In this document: positions 33,401-46,433 of the stretch, in pieces | Layout of the letters: every line of letters begins with the position of its first letter | How positions within the stretch are numbered: the stretch's first letter is position 1 | Origin: Hibiscus mutabilis | Lineage: Eukaryota; Streptophyta; Magnoliopsida; Malvales; Malvaceae | DNA length: 64,000 bases | Assembly (NCBI GenBank): GCA_019671005.1 | Contig: CM033732.1 | Location: 48,039,392 to 48,103,391 of the forward strand | Reading direction: 5' to 3' | Notes under the pieces: generated by a model | Told to the model about the DNA's origin: nothing | Databases searched by the model: none | Seen by the model: only the letters and a program-made list of their open reading frames with translations | Translations under genes and position numbers: made by a program

Positions 33401-36400
33401 TCAAAGCACTGGAAAAGAATAAAACCTGGAGTCTGACTAATCTGCCAGAAGGAAAAAAAGCAGTTGGGTGCAAGTGGGTATTTACAGTTAAGTACCACTC
33501 AGATGGAAGTATTGAGAGGTACAAGGCGAGGCTAGTAGCTAAAGGATTCACTCAGTCTTATGGGGTGGACTATCAAGAGACCTTTGCACCAGTGGCCAAG
33601 TTGAACACCATTTGAGTGTTACTATCAGTAGCTGTGAACAAAGACTGGAAATTGCATCAGTTGAATATAAAAAAATGCTTTTTTGAATGGGAACCTTGAG
33701 GAAGAAGTATACATGCAAGTTCCACCAGGATTAGAAGGCAATGCAACAAAGAGGACCGTGTGCAAATTGAATAAATCCTTGTACGGATTAAAGCAATCTC
33801 CTAGGGCGTGGTTTGACAGGTTTGCGAGGGTTATGGTTCAGAATGGTTTCAAACAAAGTCAAGCAGATCATACTCTATTTAGAAAGGCTGCACCTAGTGG
33901 TAAAATAACTCTCTTAATTGTCTATGTTGACGATATAATTATCACTGGAAATGATGTTGAAGGGATAGAAAGACTGAAAACAAGCTTGGCAAAGAAATTC
34001 GAGACCAAGGATTTGGGAAGCCTCAGTACTTCTTAGGAATGGAGGTGGCGAGATCTAATGAAGGGCTGGTTATCAACCAAAGGAAGTACATTTTAGACCT
34101 TCTCACAGAAGCTGGAATGCTCGGGTGTAGACCAACTGACACTCTAATGGATCCTGGCTTGAGGTTCAATAAAGATGGAATTGGAAATCCTGTTAACAGA
34201 GAGTCATACCAAAGATTAGTTGGGAAACTAATCTATCTTTCACTCACTAGACCTGATATTGGATACTCAGTGAGCATAGTCAGTCAGCATATGAGTAACC
34301 CACGAGAAGAGCATTTGGAAGCAGTCAACAGAATCACGAGGTACTTAAAATTCACACCAGGATCAGGTCTGATTTTCAAGAAAACTCAAGATAAAACTGT
34401 GAGGATTTATACAGACTCAAGCTGGGCTAGTGAAATAACGGATTGAAGGTCTGTAAGTGGCTATTGTACGTTTGTATGGGGTAATTTGGTAACCTGGAAA
34501 AGTAAAAAACAGGTTGTTGTTTCCAGAAGCAGTGCTGAGGCAGAATTTAGAGCAATGGCCCTTGGGATATGTGAAGGAATATGGATCAAGAAGCTTCTTG
34601 CAGAGCTGGAACTAGATGGAAAGACAAAATTTGAAATCCATAGCGACAGTCAGTCTGCTATGAGTATTGCCAAGAATCCAGTACAACACGACAGGACCAA
34701 GCATATCGAGATAGATAGACACTTCATTTGTGAGAAGGTGAATAGTGGGGTTGTCAAGCTACACTATATTCCTACCAGAAATCAGCTAGCTGACATCTTT
34801 ACTAAAGCACTTCCAAGAGCAACTTTCGATGAATTCTCATCCAAACTGGGTGTATACAACATATACACATCAGTTTGAGGGGGAGTGTAGGTTGGCATGT
34901 AAATAGGAGTTGTAAATATATCCTAACTAGTAGGTTATGTTAATCCTAACTTGTGGTTTAAATTTTAAACTAACTCTATCTTGTATAGGATAAGTGATAA
35001 GAGATAAAGTTCTATCTTGTATAGGATAAGTGATAAAGTTCTATCCTAGAAGTTAGCTACCTAGGTTAAACCTCTTTGTAAAGAGTCTATAAATAGACTC
35101 CTCCAATGTATTTCGAAATATGAAAAACAGTGCTGATAATTCTCTGTTTTCTACATCTACAGAAACATAATAATACTTACAAACACGGTTAGCTGCTCTA
35201 ATTAAAATATGTTATTAAATTCCACCTTCAAGTTTTTCAATCTTTTAGAAATTTTCTATATATTCTAATACAATGCCTAGCAACAAGAACCAAATGAAAC
35301 TAATACAAATATTTGAAAATTATGACTGTATGTCTAGTTCAGGTATGTTACCTTCAGCTTTGCACTTTGAGATGATTCGGATGACAAAGCCTGTGTCAGT
35401 TCCTCTTTCTCCATTGTTAACTGCAACAAGAAAAAGGTGGTCCAATGATTATGACAGAGTGGCCATTAACATCAAGAATTTAATTTATTCTTGATCAGAC
35501 GAGTAAAACATATAAAAACCAGAAGACAATCTGAATCAATGTAAAAGAATCTACCTCAGAAATTAGAGAATTAATGTTCTGAATCATTCTCATTTGATCA
35601 GGAGGAATAAAAACAGATGAAACTTCAAATCCTGCATCTTCAGGCAGCAAGCTCGCAGTAGAGGCATCATTACTGATATTTAGTTCCTTGTCATCAGAAG
35701 TAGTGTCCGAACTTGCTGCAAAAACGCAACAAATAAAATCATCATTAAAACATAGGACCATAGAAAATCAAAGCAACTTTAAAGAATCACTGTAACTACT
35801 ACAACTGCTATCAGACATCAGAATGGCTTTGAAGTAGTGGAGCTCCATGCACCGCAACGATTATATATTTGATTTTCCTTTTAAGTAACTCAAAATCAAA
35901 GTTCAAATATGGATGCTGATGTTGGTCTAGCACAGGTACTAAGTTTTCCTTAAGTTTTCTTACTTCTCCATCCATATAGGATGATATGTTTATATCAATG
36001 CGTACTCTGAAGCATCAGACTCATGTGTGATAGAAATGCATTACAACTAAAGAATTGAAGTAACTTATACCAGGGGCGGATCTTGGCAACACAGGTTGAG
36101 GGGGGCTATTTAAAATTTTAAAAAATTTACATGCTTAAATTAAAATTTTAAAATTTTTGAAGGATTTAATTTAAAATTTTCTTAAAAATTTAGGGGTTTA
36201 AAGTTTAAACAAAATTATCAAAAAATTTGAGCCTTAATAAATTTTAAAAATTTTAGGTGGGGATTTAGTTAAAAGTATTCAAAAATTTTGAAATATAATA
36301 ACAATTTTTAAACTTTTTTGAAGGGGCTAAATTAAAATTTTTTAAAATTTCAAAGGACTAAAAACTAATTTGCCAGATTTTGCGGAGGCCAAGGCCCCCA

Positions 36401-39400
36401 CTGGCTCTAATAACGGTCCACCTCTGACTTATACGCATCCTGATAACTACCTACTCCAAATCTTGCACAAGAGCAAGGCTTCAATATGTAAATAATAATA
36501 CTACACTTAATCTCAAATCACAGTTAAAACATTGTAGGACTTCAAGAAGAAATTTTATTCTTAAATCTCACTACGTTTCAATCAATAAACTTATTGGGGT
36601 AGACCAATATTAAGCACAAATTGACCTTTTTCAGAATTCATGTGACCCTGAATCTCAGACCAATAGTATGTTTTGGAATTGGGAATATGTTTAATAGTTT
36701 TCGGCCATATGCAACTGGATTTGGGTTCAGTAAAATAAGATATGGTAGTAATTTATGCATGTAGATACCTATAAACAAAAGTAATGCAATTACCTAGATC
36801 TTCTGTTGAAGTCGACATATCCTTCTTACTAGCAGGATTCTTGATAACACCGACAGACTTTCCACTGAGGAAAGCATCTTTAAGCTTAGATTGGAGTACC
36901 TTCTTCTCTGCATTAAATGAACAAGAAGAATATATAGAAAACATATGGCTCTTATAGGGAAAAAATAGAAAAGCTTGCATATAACTAAATACTATAATAA
37001 CAAACACCAGTGAGAATGGCATACTTACCTTCTTGAAGAGCTTCAATAGTTGACAGAAAATCCTGACGCTCTTTCTCTAGGCTTGACATTTTCTTTCTGC
37101 AAGATTCAAAATGAATAAGACATCCTTACATATCAGAGAACTTAACATGAAAATACGTTCAAACAAAAGTCTAATCCATGATAAATATATGGCAAACGGA
37201 AGAAACAATACCAAAGAGATACCCTGGGTAAAACTACTAAAACTAAGAATTTATTAATTCACGAAATCAAAATGCACAAAACCAGTAATAAACACTATTA
37301 CCAAGGATTCAAATAGCGTTCCAGTAGCGGTGTCGCAGCCGCTATTTTGCGGTAGTGGCATACTCCACGGCCACTAAACCATCAAATGGCGATGTGAAAG
37401 AAATATCAAACCAATAATGGTGCATAGCAGCCACGAAAAATTGCTTTAACGGAGATAGCAGCAACATTGGATTGCTATTCCCATTATCACCGGTTTTCAA
37501 AAAATATATATATTAAAAATGGTTATGTTTTACAATAAGTTGTGTGAACTAGAAAAGAAGTTCACGACTCCGATGCCCGCAAAGACTGATAGCATCTTTT
37601 ATGTCCGCAATCACGAAAAACACGACGTGACTGCAAACACAATTTAAATCCCTGATCACCACCCTTTTTTCTTTTTCCTTTCTGTTTTCTTTATTTAGTA
37701 AATAACAATCACAAATAATTTGTTTGATAATGTGGTACTTGACAACAGTCATTCACATGGCATAAGCAGCAAAACTAATACCCAAAAACAAATCGGTTTA
37801 TATGCATAAAACTTAATAGAAAACAGCATCCAAACATACTGAGGGATCAGCTCTCCTATGGTCAGTGGTCACTAACAAAAACAAGCTTTGAAGTAAAATA
37901 TGAGTGCAAATAAAAGTGACTTATTACATAAAATTGCATTCTATGTCATATTTAATGATTTAATGCGCTGATTAAACACTTAACATGAAGACTTTTGGCT
38001 TTTTGTTTCTGGTGTTTCCTTTTTCCTTCTGCATAAATATGTCATAACCACTTAACCATAAAGCTAGAAATGGATAAATATATCTTAGACAATCTAAGCA
38101 CTGGTTCAGAATGGAAACAATGGCCATCTTCAATATGAGCATTACAATCTAGAAAATAACTTTGGAATGCAGAAGGCATATATAATTGGATAGACTACAA
38201 AGAAGGAATAAGAAATGAACTTATGCTGAAAATATAGATCACAAGTCCTTTAGCAACATCATCATCATCATAATAATAAAGCATACTTGAAGGAAGAAAT
38301 TTCAGCCTGTGAGTTCTCTAATTGCCTCTCCAATTTTAGCTCATTTGACCTTAATCTCAGTGCCTACAGAAACGATATTAAAAACATTTTAATATAGCAG
38401 ATGACAAAGTTATTCTACTCAGGTGTCAACAGCTTTATGCAGATACATTCAAGAAAACACTAAATGCTAATAACATCATCTAAAACAAGCAAATTAACAG
38501 AATCAAATCAATATAAAAACAGAACTAGAAAGCCACTCAAGTTAAACTGACACTTTAAAACATTCTAGCTCTAATACATGTCCAAGAAATACCCTTCACA
38601 TGTAGTACTTATTACAACCATGCATAAACATGGCAGTTTGCCAATCTCTCTGCATCATTGTCTAGAGAAATAAGTTCTGTAATGAATAGAATGATACTAG
38701 AAAAGGAAGAAAAACCTTTTGCCCATTAAACATTTGTTACCTTCTCTTCCAAACCAATGACTTCAGAAGCCAGTATATTGGCGCGTTCATCAGCTGCATT
38801 GCATTCCAGTCGTACATTTGCATATTCCATTTTAAAAGACTCGATCTCTGCCTGCAAATACCAAACAGACAGCAGATATAAGAGTACACTGAAATAAAAT
38901 GTATAAAAAGAATTAAAAAATGAATTTCTGACAAGCTTTTTCACCCATTCGAACATTATCAGACAAAAAACACAAGAAAATAAAACATGGATCAGTATGC
39001 CATACATACAGCATAGCATTTTAAAATACTGTGAGAAACAGAGTTTTTCTCTGTGTTTTTCTTATATTTCATTAGTGAAAGAGAGTCTATTATATAGACT
39101 TTTACAGAGGTGTTTAACACCAAGTGGTTAACCTATAGGATAAGACTTTTATCCTTTACAAAGATCAAATTTAAAATTCAAACTACTAGTTAAGATAAAG
39201 TAAAGATAACATACAACTTCTACTCTATCTAAAACTCTTTACAACACACGGTTATGCATACTAACTAACAAATACAGCACAAGCCTGAATTGCATCCTGT
39301 GTACCATTCTTTTGCAACAAAAGAAAACCATTACAAACAATGGACTTACTGATTGAATCAAGGAATAATAAACAAACTCCAACTTTAAGCATCATATTTA

Positions 39401-42400
39401 TATATTAAAAGTTGTAAGCATCTAACCTAAAACCAATTGCAAAGAAAACTACTACAATCAAAGGACTTACTGATTGAATCCAGGAACAATAAACAAACTC
39501 CAACTTTAAGCATCATTTTATAGAATAAAAGTTGTTAAGCATCTAACCTAAAACCCATTAGCAGTAGGTGAAGAGGCCCAACCCGAATATAAAACCAAAA
39601 GAAACCCGATATTTAATAAACGTGGAACAACACTACTTAAGGTCCCTTCACGTGTAGGTCAAAAAGGGCCTACACAAGGACAACCTCATGAGGGGTTCCT
39701 TGTACTGCATTTTCTGGTTAATAGTTATGACTAAAGATGCAATAGACAGCCGTAGATATCTCAATTTTCAGATAAAAATTTATGAAAGCATAAAAAAGTC
39801 TAAATCCATATGAAGATGTGCACACGTGAAACACACCATATAAACACCGTAAAGCTGTATGTAGTTGCACGGCATTCAATTATTTCTAACAACTTGAAGC
39901 GACTACCAGTACCTAATTATAACAAATACTAACCAGTTGGGCCTTGATTTCTCCCTGTAAGTGCTCCATGTCAGATTTTAGCTGGTTGACAACACCTCTC
40001 TGGGGAGAAAAGTCAAATAATTAAGAGATTTTTAAAAAGATTCAGAATAGTAATAGGGCAACGAAATGACATTTTAGTGCCTTCAACAATTTCATAAAAT
40101 AAGCTAGAATGAAGTTGCACCATGAACTAATAAAAGAACATATCATGACCATGACATGTTAGTGATGCTTCTAATCTGATATCTGGAAGCACACCTGTTG
40201 ATTATAACTATCTGTTAAAGATGAGTTTTCAGCAGCCAAAGATTCTGCTAATGCACGTGAGGCCTCAAGAGCTCGTTGCAATGAAAACTTTTCCTGAGTC
40301 AAATCTTCAATGTGCTGCAGAATAAGAATAAAATAAATTAATAAAGCCAAAACAATGTACAGAAAAAAAGCGAGTCAATAAACAAAACCACTTTGACAAA
40401 CAACATATGAAAAACTATGGTTTGCTACATCAAAAGTTGTCTGGTGAGCGAATGAGAAACTTCAAAACATACGGCAACGGTTTCATCTCAATGGCTTTTA
40501 GGAGGTCTATGACCAGCCATTTATCGTAGCTCATCTCTAAGGTACCAACATCAACATGACATTAAGGCTTGAAATACGAAAAAGTCAATTACAACTAAAA
40601 AGCTCAAGGGTCTCCTCTTCCTTGCCTCTTAATATCCTAACCTACCAATTCCCAAACCAAACACCACCCTACTCCAGCTCATGCATGCCAAAATATAAGA
40701 AGGTGAACACAAGAAAAAGATCTAAGGATACAAATATACTTATCCATAAAGATTTCACCATAGAGGAACAATAAGTTGTAAAGGAATCAGTCGTATCCCT
40801 CAACTAAACTCTAAATTCCCAATCTAGATTTTTAACCTCTAAAACTGAAAGCAACATCGTATATTTAACCACATAAACATTAGCCTGGTGAATGACAGTC
40901 CCATTTTCTTTAGCATTCTAGAGACCATAAACCTTTCTCCAATATATTTCCAAATGCAGCTATAGGAAGAAAATAGTTCCATGGTTCTTATGGATAGAAC
41001 AACATATACTAGTAGTAAATTGCATATACACTATGGAATGTCAAACTGCATCAGATGAGTTAAATATAAGCTTGGATACCTATGGTGAGATATTCCTAAG
41101 ACATCAAAAAGTGCACTTCAAAAAATGTGTTTTCATGTTAATACGGAACTCCTTATTACAAGCAGTATAACTCACACAACAAAAAAATCATTAGAAACCT
41201 GGGAATAATGGCACCTCAGTAATAGAAGATACGAGTACCTGCTCCAAAGCTGCAAAATCCTCATTCTGTTTGGTAGAGTAGAATTTATTCTTCTTCTCCA
41301 AGATATTATCATTAGCAACATTCAGATTCAAGAGGTCACCATTATTACTAGCAGGAGCTGAAAAATGACCAGAATCCTCAGTGCTGCTAGGAAAATCGGG
41401 GAACCCAAGCTTGGAGTAAGTTCCCACATTTCCAGTCTCTGTTGATGGTTTCTCAAAAGGGGATGATCCCATGGCATTGCTACTGTTAAATTGTGAACTG
41501 TTGGAGGCAGATGCATCCTTTGCAGGTTGATTAAGTTGAAAACGAGACCCAGAAGAAGCTCCGGATACATTAAGAGAATCAAGGAAAGATGGGCGAGATC
41601 TCCTGGAACTAGTATCACTTGTGACTGAATGCAGCGGCATGTAACTCGAGGAACTTCTGGCATCAAAACTTAACTCTGATGACCCAGATGTTTGTATGGA
41701 TGGAACATGCACACTTGGAAAACCACTGGATGGACTACTAAATTTTCTTTCTCCAAAATCAGAAATCATAGGTTCCTTAAATTCTGTTGTTTCTGGCAAG
41801 TTCTGCCAAACTTCACGGATAGACCCTGTTCTACCTGAGGTAGATTGAGCAGAGTCTGCAATTAAACCACAGAAAATGTTATGTTGTGTTAGTTTCCTAG
41901 CAAAACAAAATAGGATGAAAACGTAGATATATAGAAAGAAATTCCCGTCATATAATGTATAAAACAAGCATATTCAAAACAAATATTCAACATTACCTTC
42001 ATATAAAGAAGATGGGCCATAGCTACTACGTAGCAAGCTGCCTTCGCTGGCCTTGCTTTGCAGTGAATTCTGTGGAGGTATTTTGGTAACAAAATCTTCA
42101 GAAGAAATGAGATTTAAATTTGTAGGAACCTTCAAATAGCCATCTTCTTTTGACTTGGGTTCTTGAAAGGCATTACTCATATGTTCTGTCTGTAGGCTAT
42201 CATTAGACAATGAAGTACCATATTTCTCATTTTCCTGACTTTTTGCACGTGTATGTACTTTTGTAGAAGATGAATTATAATCATTCATGTTGTTTGAGTA
42301 AACTTCAGTTGTTTTATAGTTAATTATTTTTACAGAAGAGGGCTCGGGTCCATCAGATGTACCAGCACCACCTGATTCAGTAACCCGTACTTGTTCAGTT

Positions 42401-43497
42401 TCTAATTGCTGTTTATCATTTAAACTAACAGTGGAAGCTTGAGCTTGGGTGGTAGATGCTGCCTTCTTTGCTTTCTCAGCTGCTTTTTTCTTACGAAATT
42501 CCTCAAGCTACAAGAAAGGAGGTATGAATTGTAACCATACATGGTATATATACTCCAAAGAATTATTTGCTAGTTTACAAAAAAAAAAACCCATTTATTT
42601 AAAAACATGTAACTGGAAAACCTTATTGTAGGCACAATCCAGAGTAAAATTATACAAAATCCTATCAACCAACAGGATTATTTAGGAGGGTATTAATTTA
42701 TCAAAATATGTAAAGAGCGCAGCATTCCAAGACAAAACATGCAACTCTAGGATGGGTGTTCTTTTGGTTTTGTGGACCTAATTAGTATGACGAGAATGAC
42801 TACCAAAACAAATCAAAAGAACGGTTCTAAACAACCAGAACTGAATCCGTCACAAAACAGAAATAGCAATAAGATACATTACTCGGGTACAAAAAGCATA
42901 TAAGAACACTAAACTACAATGTTATCAGTTAGGCAACTTAAATTCACTCTTCTTTGAAATCACAGCCTATTAGAGTATCAAATGAAGCTTCTTCATCCTT
43001 TCCAGCTTCAATACAAACAGTCGCATTGAGTCAAACATAAATTCTCAAAATCAAAATAAGAAGAAAAACCAAAAACATTGGATCTCTTTTTTTGCTCCAA
43101 TGGCATCACCTTACAGTTGCAAACATAAGATTTAAGGCATAAAAGCATTTAAATTTCCAAAAGGTGTCATCTAACAAAATAATTGATTCCATATACCATC
43201 AGTTCTAGCCACGATCTACCAAAACATTGCAAAACCAAAATACATCCTCAATTCCAGTCCTATTTTGAAATCGACATCCTAAACAGCTCACTATAATATG
43301 CCTAACAAATTTAATGAGTAACAAAATAATTGATCAGATCCAAAATCATATCTCAAAACAGAAACCACTAAAAGAACAAATAATCAAAATCAATCAATAT
43401 AGGAAAAAATTAAGAATGAAAAGAACTGCACCCGTCGCTTCCCAGCTTCTAAATGTTCTTGTTTCCGCGAACTAGGCAAGACCTGAGCCGACGCCAT
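30486..43497 (-). CDS. BLI: BLISTER-like coiled-coil protein
   Basis: Arabidopsis BLISTER is a plant coiled-coil protein that binds the Polycomb methyltransferase CLF and is also linked to stress responses. Thirteen exons on the minus strand: 43432-43497, 41997-42507, 41239-41855, 40195-40314, 39934-39999, 38741-38851, 38287-38363, 37030-37097, 36794-36907, 35555-35715, 35352-35420, 30802-30960, 30486-30572. They sum to 2226 bases, 741 residues plus stop, close to the Arabidopsis protein. Hallmarks are the N-terminus MASAQVLPSSRKQEHLEAG, a basic LEEFRKKKAAEKAKKAAS segment, a Ser-rich middle (exons 2-3), heptad-rich coiled coils (exons 4-9 and 11-12) and the conserved end VVERVLGWIMKLFPGGPSRR. 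Borders are GT-AG; the exon 12 acceptor is weak (AATAAAG|GAG). Intron 11 is 4.39 kb because it holds a copia element. The frame looks intact. Confidence 0.93.
31092..35155 (+). mobile_element. Ty1/copia retrotransposon 2 in BLISTER intron 11 (4064 bp)
   Basis: LTRs at 31092-31362 and 34886-35155 (271 and 270 bases) differ by about five substitutions and one indel. TSD TCTAC at 31087-31091 and 35156-35160. Primer-binding site TGGTATCAG starts at 31363; polypurine tract TTGAGGGGGAG ends at 34885. It is antisense to BLISTER. It is older than copia 1 by LTR divergence and is internally deleted: most of gag and the second half of the integrase core are missing. Confidence 0.96.
31441..34878 (+). 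pseudogene. Copia 2 polyprotein remnant
   Basis: A short gag start (from the ATG at 31441) is joined almost directly to the protease (WIVDSGAYDHMTRN, about 31600). Integrase follows (LWHYRLGHPSFSYLAKLFP at 32021 onward, zinc CEVC, core NDIWGPSKVK); the core is cut and resumes near 32350 with EWLRGKTDTYLKSL. RT (YVDDIIITGND, about 33920-33955) and RNase H (SRSSAEAEFRAMALG to NIYTSV at 34878) are in several frames, with stops such as the TGA at 33613-33615 and 34444-34446. It is not autonomous. Confidence 0.9.
36071..36426. mobile_element. hAT-like MITE in BLISTER intron 9 (356 bp)
   Basis: Ends CAGGGGCGGATC and GGTCCACCTCTG are imperfect inverted repeats. A perfect eight-base target duplication ACTTATAC flanks it (36063-36070 and 36427-36434), the hAT hallmark. 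The interior is AT-rich with repeated AAAATTTTAAA words and no coding frame. Confidence 0.88.
37312..37654. mobile_element. Probable hAT-like MITE in BLISTER intron 7
   Basis: The left end CAAGGATTCAAATAGCG and right end ATTTAAATCCCTG form an imperfect inverted repeat. The GC-richer interior contains repeated GTAGCGG/GCAGCCGC words unlike the surrounding intron. The flanking eight bases (ACTATTAC, ATCACCAC) match at only four positions, so the target duplication is eroded or absent. Confidence 0.5.
39030..39248 (-). mobile_element. Probable copia solo LTR in BLISTER intron 5
   Basis: About 219 bases reading, on the minus strand, TGTGTTGTAAAGAG... to ...CTCTGTTTCTCACA. Layout and words (TATCCTATAGG, a TATATAATAGACTC promoter-like stretch, CTCTGTTT near the end) resemble the copia 2 LTR. 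No internal region is present, so I read it as a solo LTR. I could not find a clear five-base target duplication. Confidence 0.48.
39342..39583. repeat. 121-bp tandem duplication in BLISTER intron 5
   Basis: The words GGACTTACTGATTGAATC, AACAAACTCCAACTTTAAGC and GCATCTAACCTAAAAC occur twice, 121 bases apart (for example GGACTTACTG at 39342 and 39463), with a few substitutions and indels between copies. The precise ends are blurred. Confidence 0.85.
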
Positions 43498-44075
43498 TTC
43501 TAAAAAACCCCGTACAAAATCCCCTCAATTAACAAATCCAACCCGCAATAATTCACACACAAAAAACAGAAATCAATAAATTCTCAAGTTCAGCGACAAA
43601 GCTTCCACAAAGAACCGCCTGCCCCCTTCGAAGCAGATCAACAAACACGAGATTCGATAATTAAGAGATGGGAAATTACGAAATAATCTGCACCGGTAAG
43701 AGGAATTTCAAAACTTTTGAGATTAAAACCCAAAAACAAACTAAAATTCAATGAAAAAAAGTGAAACAAACAAGAGAAAGGAGGCGGGATCTCCGATCAG
43801 GCGATCAGATCAGAGAAGGGATAATCTCATTTGGAAGCGAAATAAAATGAATGCGCTACCCCCGGTCCCGCATTTCTGAGCTTGACACGTTTTGAACCAA
43901 AAGGCTAATGTTTTGGTCACATGGAGGATTTAGAATCCACGCCCACTCAGAGATCTTTGTTCGTGTAAGTTGGAAGGGCTATGCCATATTTGGTAATTTT
44001 AGAATATATATATTATTTAAATCTAACACTAAAACTTTAGTTTTTGGCAAAAAAAAATACAAAGGTTAAATCTTA

Positions 44076-44295
44076 GTATAAAACTTTGATACACAGACTG
44101 TGTAAAACTTTGATACACAGCATGTGTATTTACACTATAAAAACATAAATCTTAAATTTCTAACCCTAACTCTAAAAAATTAAACCTTAAACCCTATACA
44201 CTAAATTTTAAACACTAACCTTAAAATTTAAACCCTAAATCTAAAAGGCACATGTAAACTAAATTTTACACGGCATGTGTATTAAAGTTTTTCCC
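44076..44295 (+). mobile_element. Foldback MITE with telomere-like interior, copy 2 (220 bp)
   Basis: Same family as 23393-23650. The left end contains AAAACTTTGATACACAG twice in a row; the right end reads CATGTGTATTAAAGTTTTTCCC. A nine-base target duplication TAAATCTTA flanks it (44067-44075 and 44296-44304). The interior has CCCTAAA-like words on the plus strand, as in copy 1. Confidence 0.85.
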
Positions 44296-45896
44296 TAAAT
44301 CTTAATCATTATATGAACATGAGATTCTGTAATGATTTAGCATAAATAATATATATGTCAAATTACACTTGACATTAATTTAAATTATTTTATGAAATAA
44401 ATAATATTATAAAATTTTAAAAATTGAAAAATCCGAAATTCCTAAAATTTTAAAAAAAATACCAAAATCTCAAAATCCTAATCCTTAATGCTCAAATACA
44501 CGTACTACCACAGTCAATCTCTACGTCGTCCTTGCCATATTAAAATCGTCTCCTTCCGTAGTGTATGTTGTCTGTAATTCGTCTGTCGCTATTCATTGTT
44601 CATCGTATGATTTCGTCGTTTTGTTGAAACTTTCGTATTCGACAATCAATTAATACGTCGTTGGTTGATTTTCGATGACAAAAGAGTATGACAATTGGTC
44701 CTGAGAGTCTAACGAAAGGATGAGTGGAGAAGTGGTGATCGGCGGCCACGACGAGTAGATTTAAAATTGTGGGTTTAGGATTTTGGGGTCTTGTTTTTTT
44801 TTATTTTGAATATTTTGGGTTTTTATTATAAATAATAAATATAATCTATATTTTTTATTTTTATATATTAATATTATTTATTTTATAAAATAATTTAAAT
44901 TAACCTCAATTTTATTTTGATATGTAGAATATTTATGGTAAAATATTATATGATCTCATGTTTTATTAGTGGTTAAGGTTTAGCATTTATATCTAAAGAT
45001 CGTGAGCTTAAACCCCAGCAAAACGACATTGTTTTGATCCATTTTAGGCATCAAAACAAACGCATCAAAATGGTATCATTTTGGTGCAGTGTCCACGTGG
45101 GTTGTCATTAGTAACGTCACCGTCCATTAATGAGTTAACAATAGGGTGACATAAACGAGTCAAAAACTAAAGTTTATTGTTAGATTTAAACGATTTAAAA
45201 ATTTAGTGTTATAAACGAATCAACGCTAATAGTTTAGTAAAATCTAACGTAGTTTACTTAAAAATTTATCATTGTTAAAGGGTTAAGAATATCATTTTAA
45301 ACTTAATTATTACAATATTTTTTGTTAAAATATTTTTCAAAAGACGTATTTAGAAGTATAAACGCCTGTTTTGTCCAAAGCGTTTTCATATTTGGATAAC
45401 TAATTGAAATTTTATTACAAAGGTGTGTAATTTCAGAAAAAAATTAATTTTTTAACTCAGAAAGTATTTTTTTTAATTGTGATATTTAGGTAAAAACTCA
45501 CCATACTTGGTAGATTTTGAATTAGAATATTAAGTTTAAGAAACAGGTCTTAAAAATAAGTTCGTTTAAAATATAGATTGATTAGACTCTAATAATCAAA
45601 ATTCGAGCTCAACTAGATTTAATTAATTTAATAAAAAAGATTTATATAAAACTAATAAATATTTAATAAAAATGGGTAAAATGCATCTCATGTTATTCAA
45701 TAATATGGTTGGAGTATATTTTTTTCTAAAAGTTACAATTTAATCATTTAATTAAAATTTAGTTACAAACATGTCACTTTGTCGTCATAATTGAAATGAA
45801 CGTCTAACGTAGCTTGGCATAATAATAGTTTTAGTCCCAAAATTTATATACTCTATAAGTCTGTCAGTTGTTCGGTAGTAAAGTAATTGTGTTTGT

Positions 45897-45953
45897 CGAA
45901 CTATCACATTTGTCGATTATCGAACTATCACATTTGTCGATTATCGAACTGAT
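45897..45953. repeat. 24-bp tandem repeat
   Basis: CGAACTATCACATTTGTCGATTAT occurs at 45897-45920 and 45921-45944, followed by a partial third copy (CGAACTGAT). Confidence 0.9.
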
Positions 45954-46433
45954 AGACAATAGCAAGGAGTGTGACAAGTGGCCGGAGGGCGTGTCAGGAG
46001 GGTACAATGTCAAACCTTGAAATATAAATAGTTAAATTTATAGAATTATTTTATATTATGACTAAATTGATAGAATGTATAATTTGAGGACAAATTATTA
46101 TTATATCGTACCGTGTTCAATTTTAATAGCATATGTTTGTAGTAAAATTTTAATTGGATGATTAAATTGTAATTTTGAAAAATGTTAAAAATTTACTAAA
46201 TTATTTATCATTGTTACTTATCAAAATTAAATTTAAAATATCCATTAACCAAGTGATAAGACCAATAATTTTAATTTACAAGGCAATCCCTTTGATTCAA
46301 GAACCAACTGAAAAAGACAAATACTCAATTTAGGACCCTCTTTCGTACAGGGATTCCCCCTAAAAGCCAGCCAATTTATAAAAAGTGCAAAACCATCCCT
46401 GTAAATGAGGAAACCAAGCCAGACTGCTTTAAA

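Larger units (their letters stand above)
43498..46433. other. Intergenic region between BLISTER and GS2
   Basis: The left part (43498 to about 43850) is the likely 5' leader and promoter of BLISTER on the minus strand. A foldback MITE occupies 44076-44295. A tRNA-like stretch (TTAGTGGTTAAGG ... GAGCTTAAACCCC, about 44962-45016) may be a SINE remnant. A 24-base tandem repeat lies at 45897-45953. The rest is AT-rich sequence without coding signal. Confidence 0.55.

Noticed and set aside
44962..45016. tRNA gene
   Set aside because: TAGTGGTTAAGG and GAGCTTAAACCCC resemble boxes A and B, but the stretch cannot form a full cloverleaf with acceptor arms. At best it is an old SINE head.
45897..45953. 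CRISPR-like repeat
   Set aside because: Two and a half directly abutting 24-base units without spacers in a plant nuclear sequence; a simple tandem duplication.
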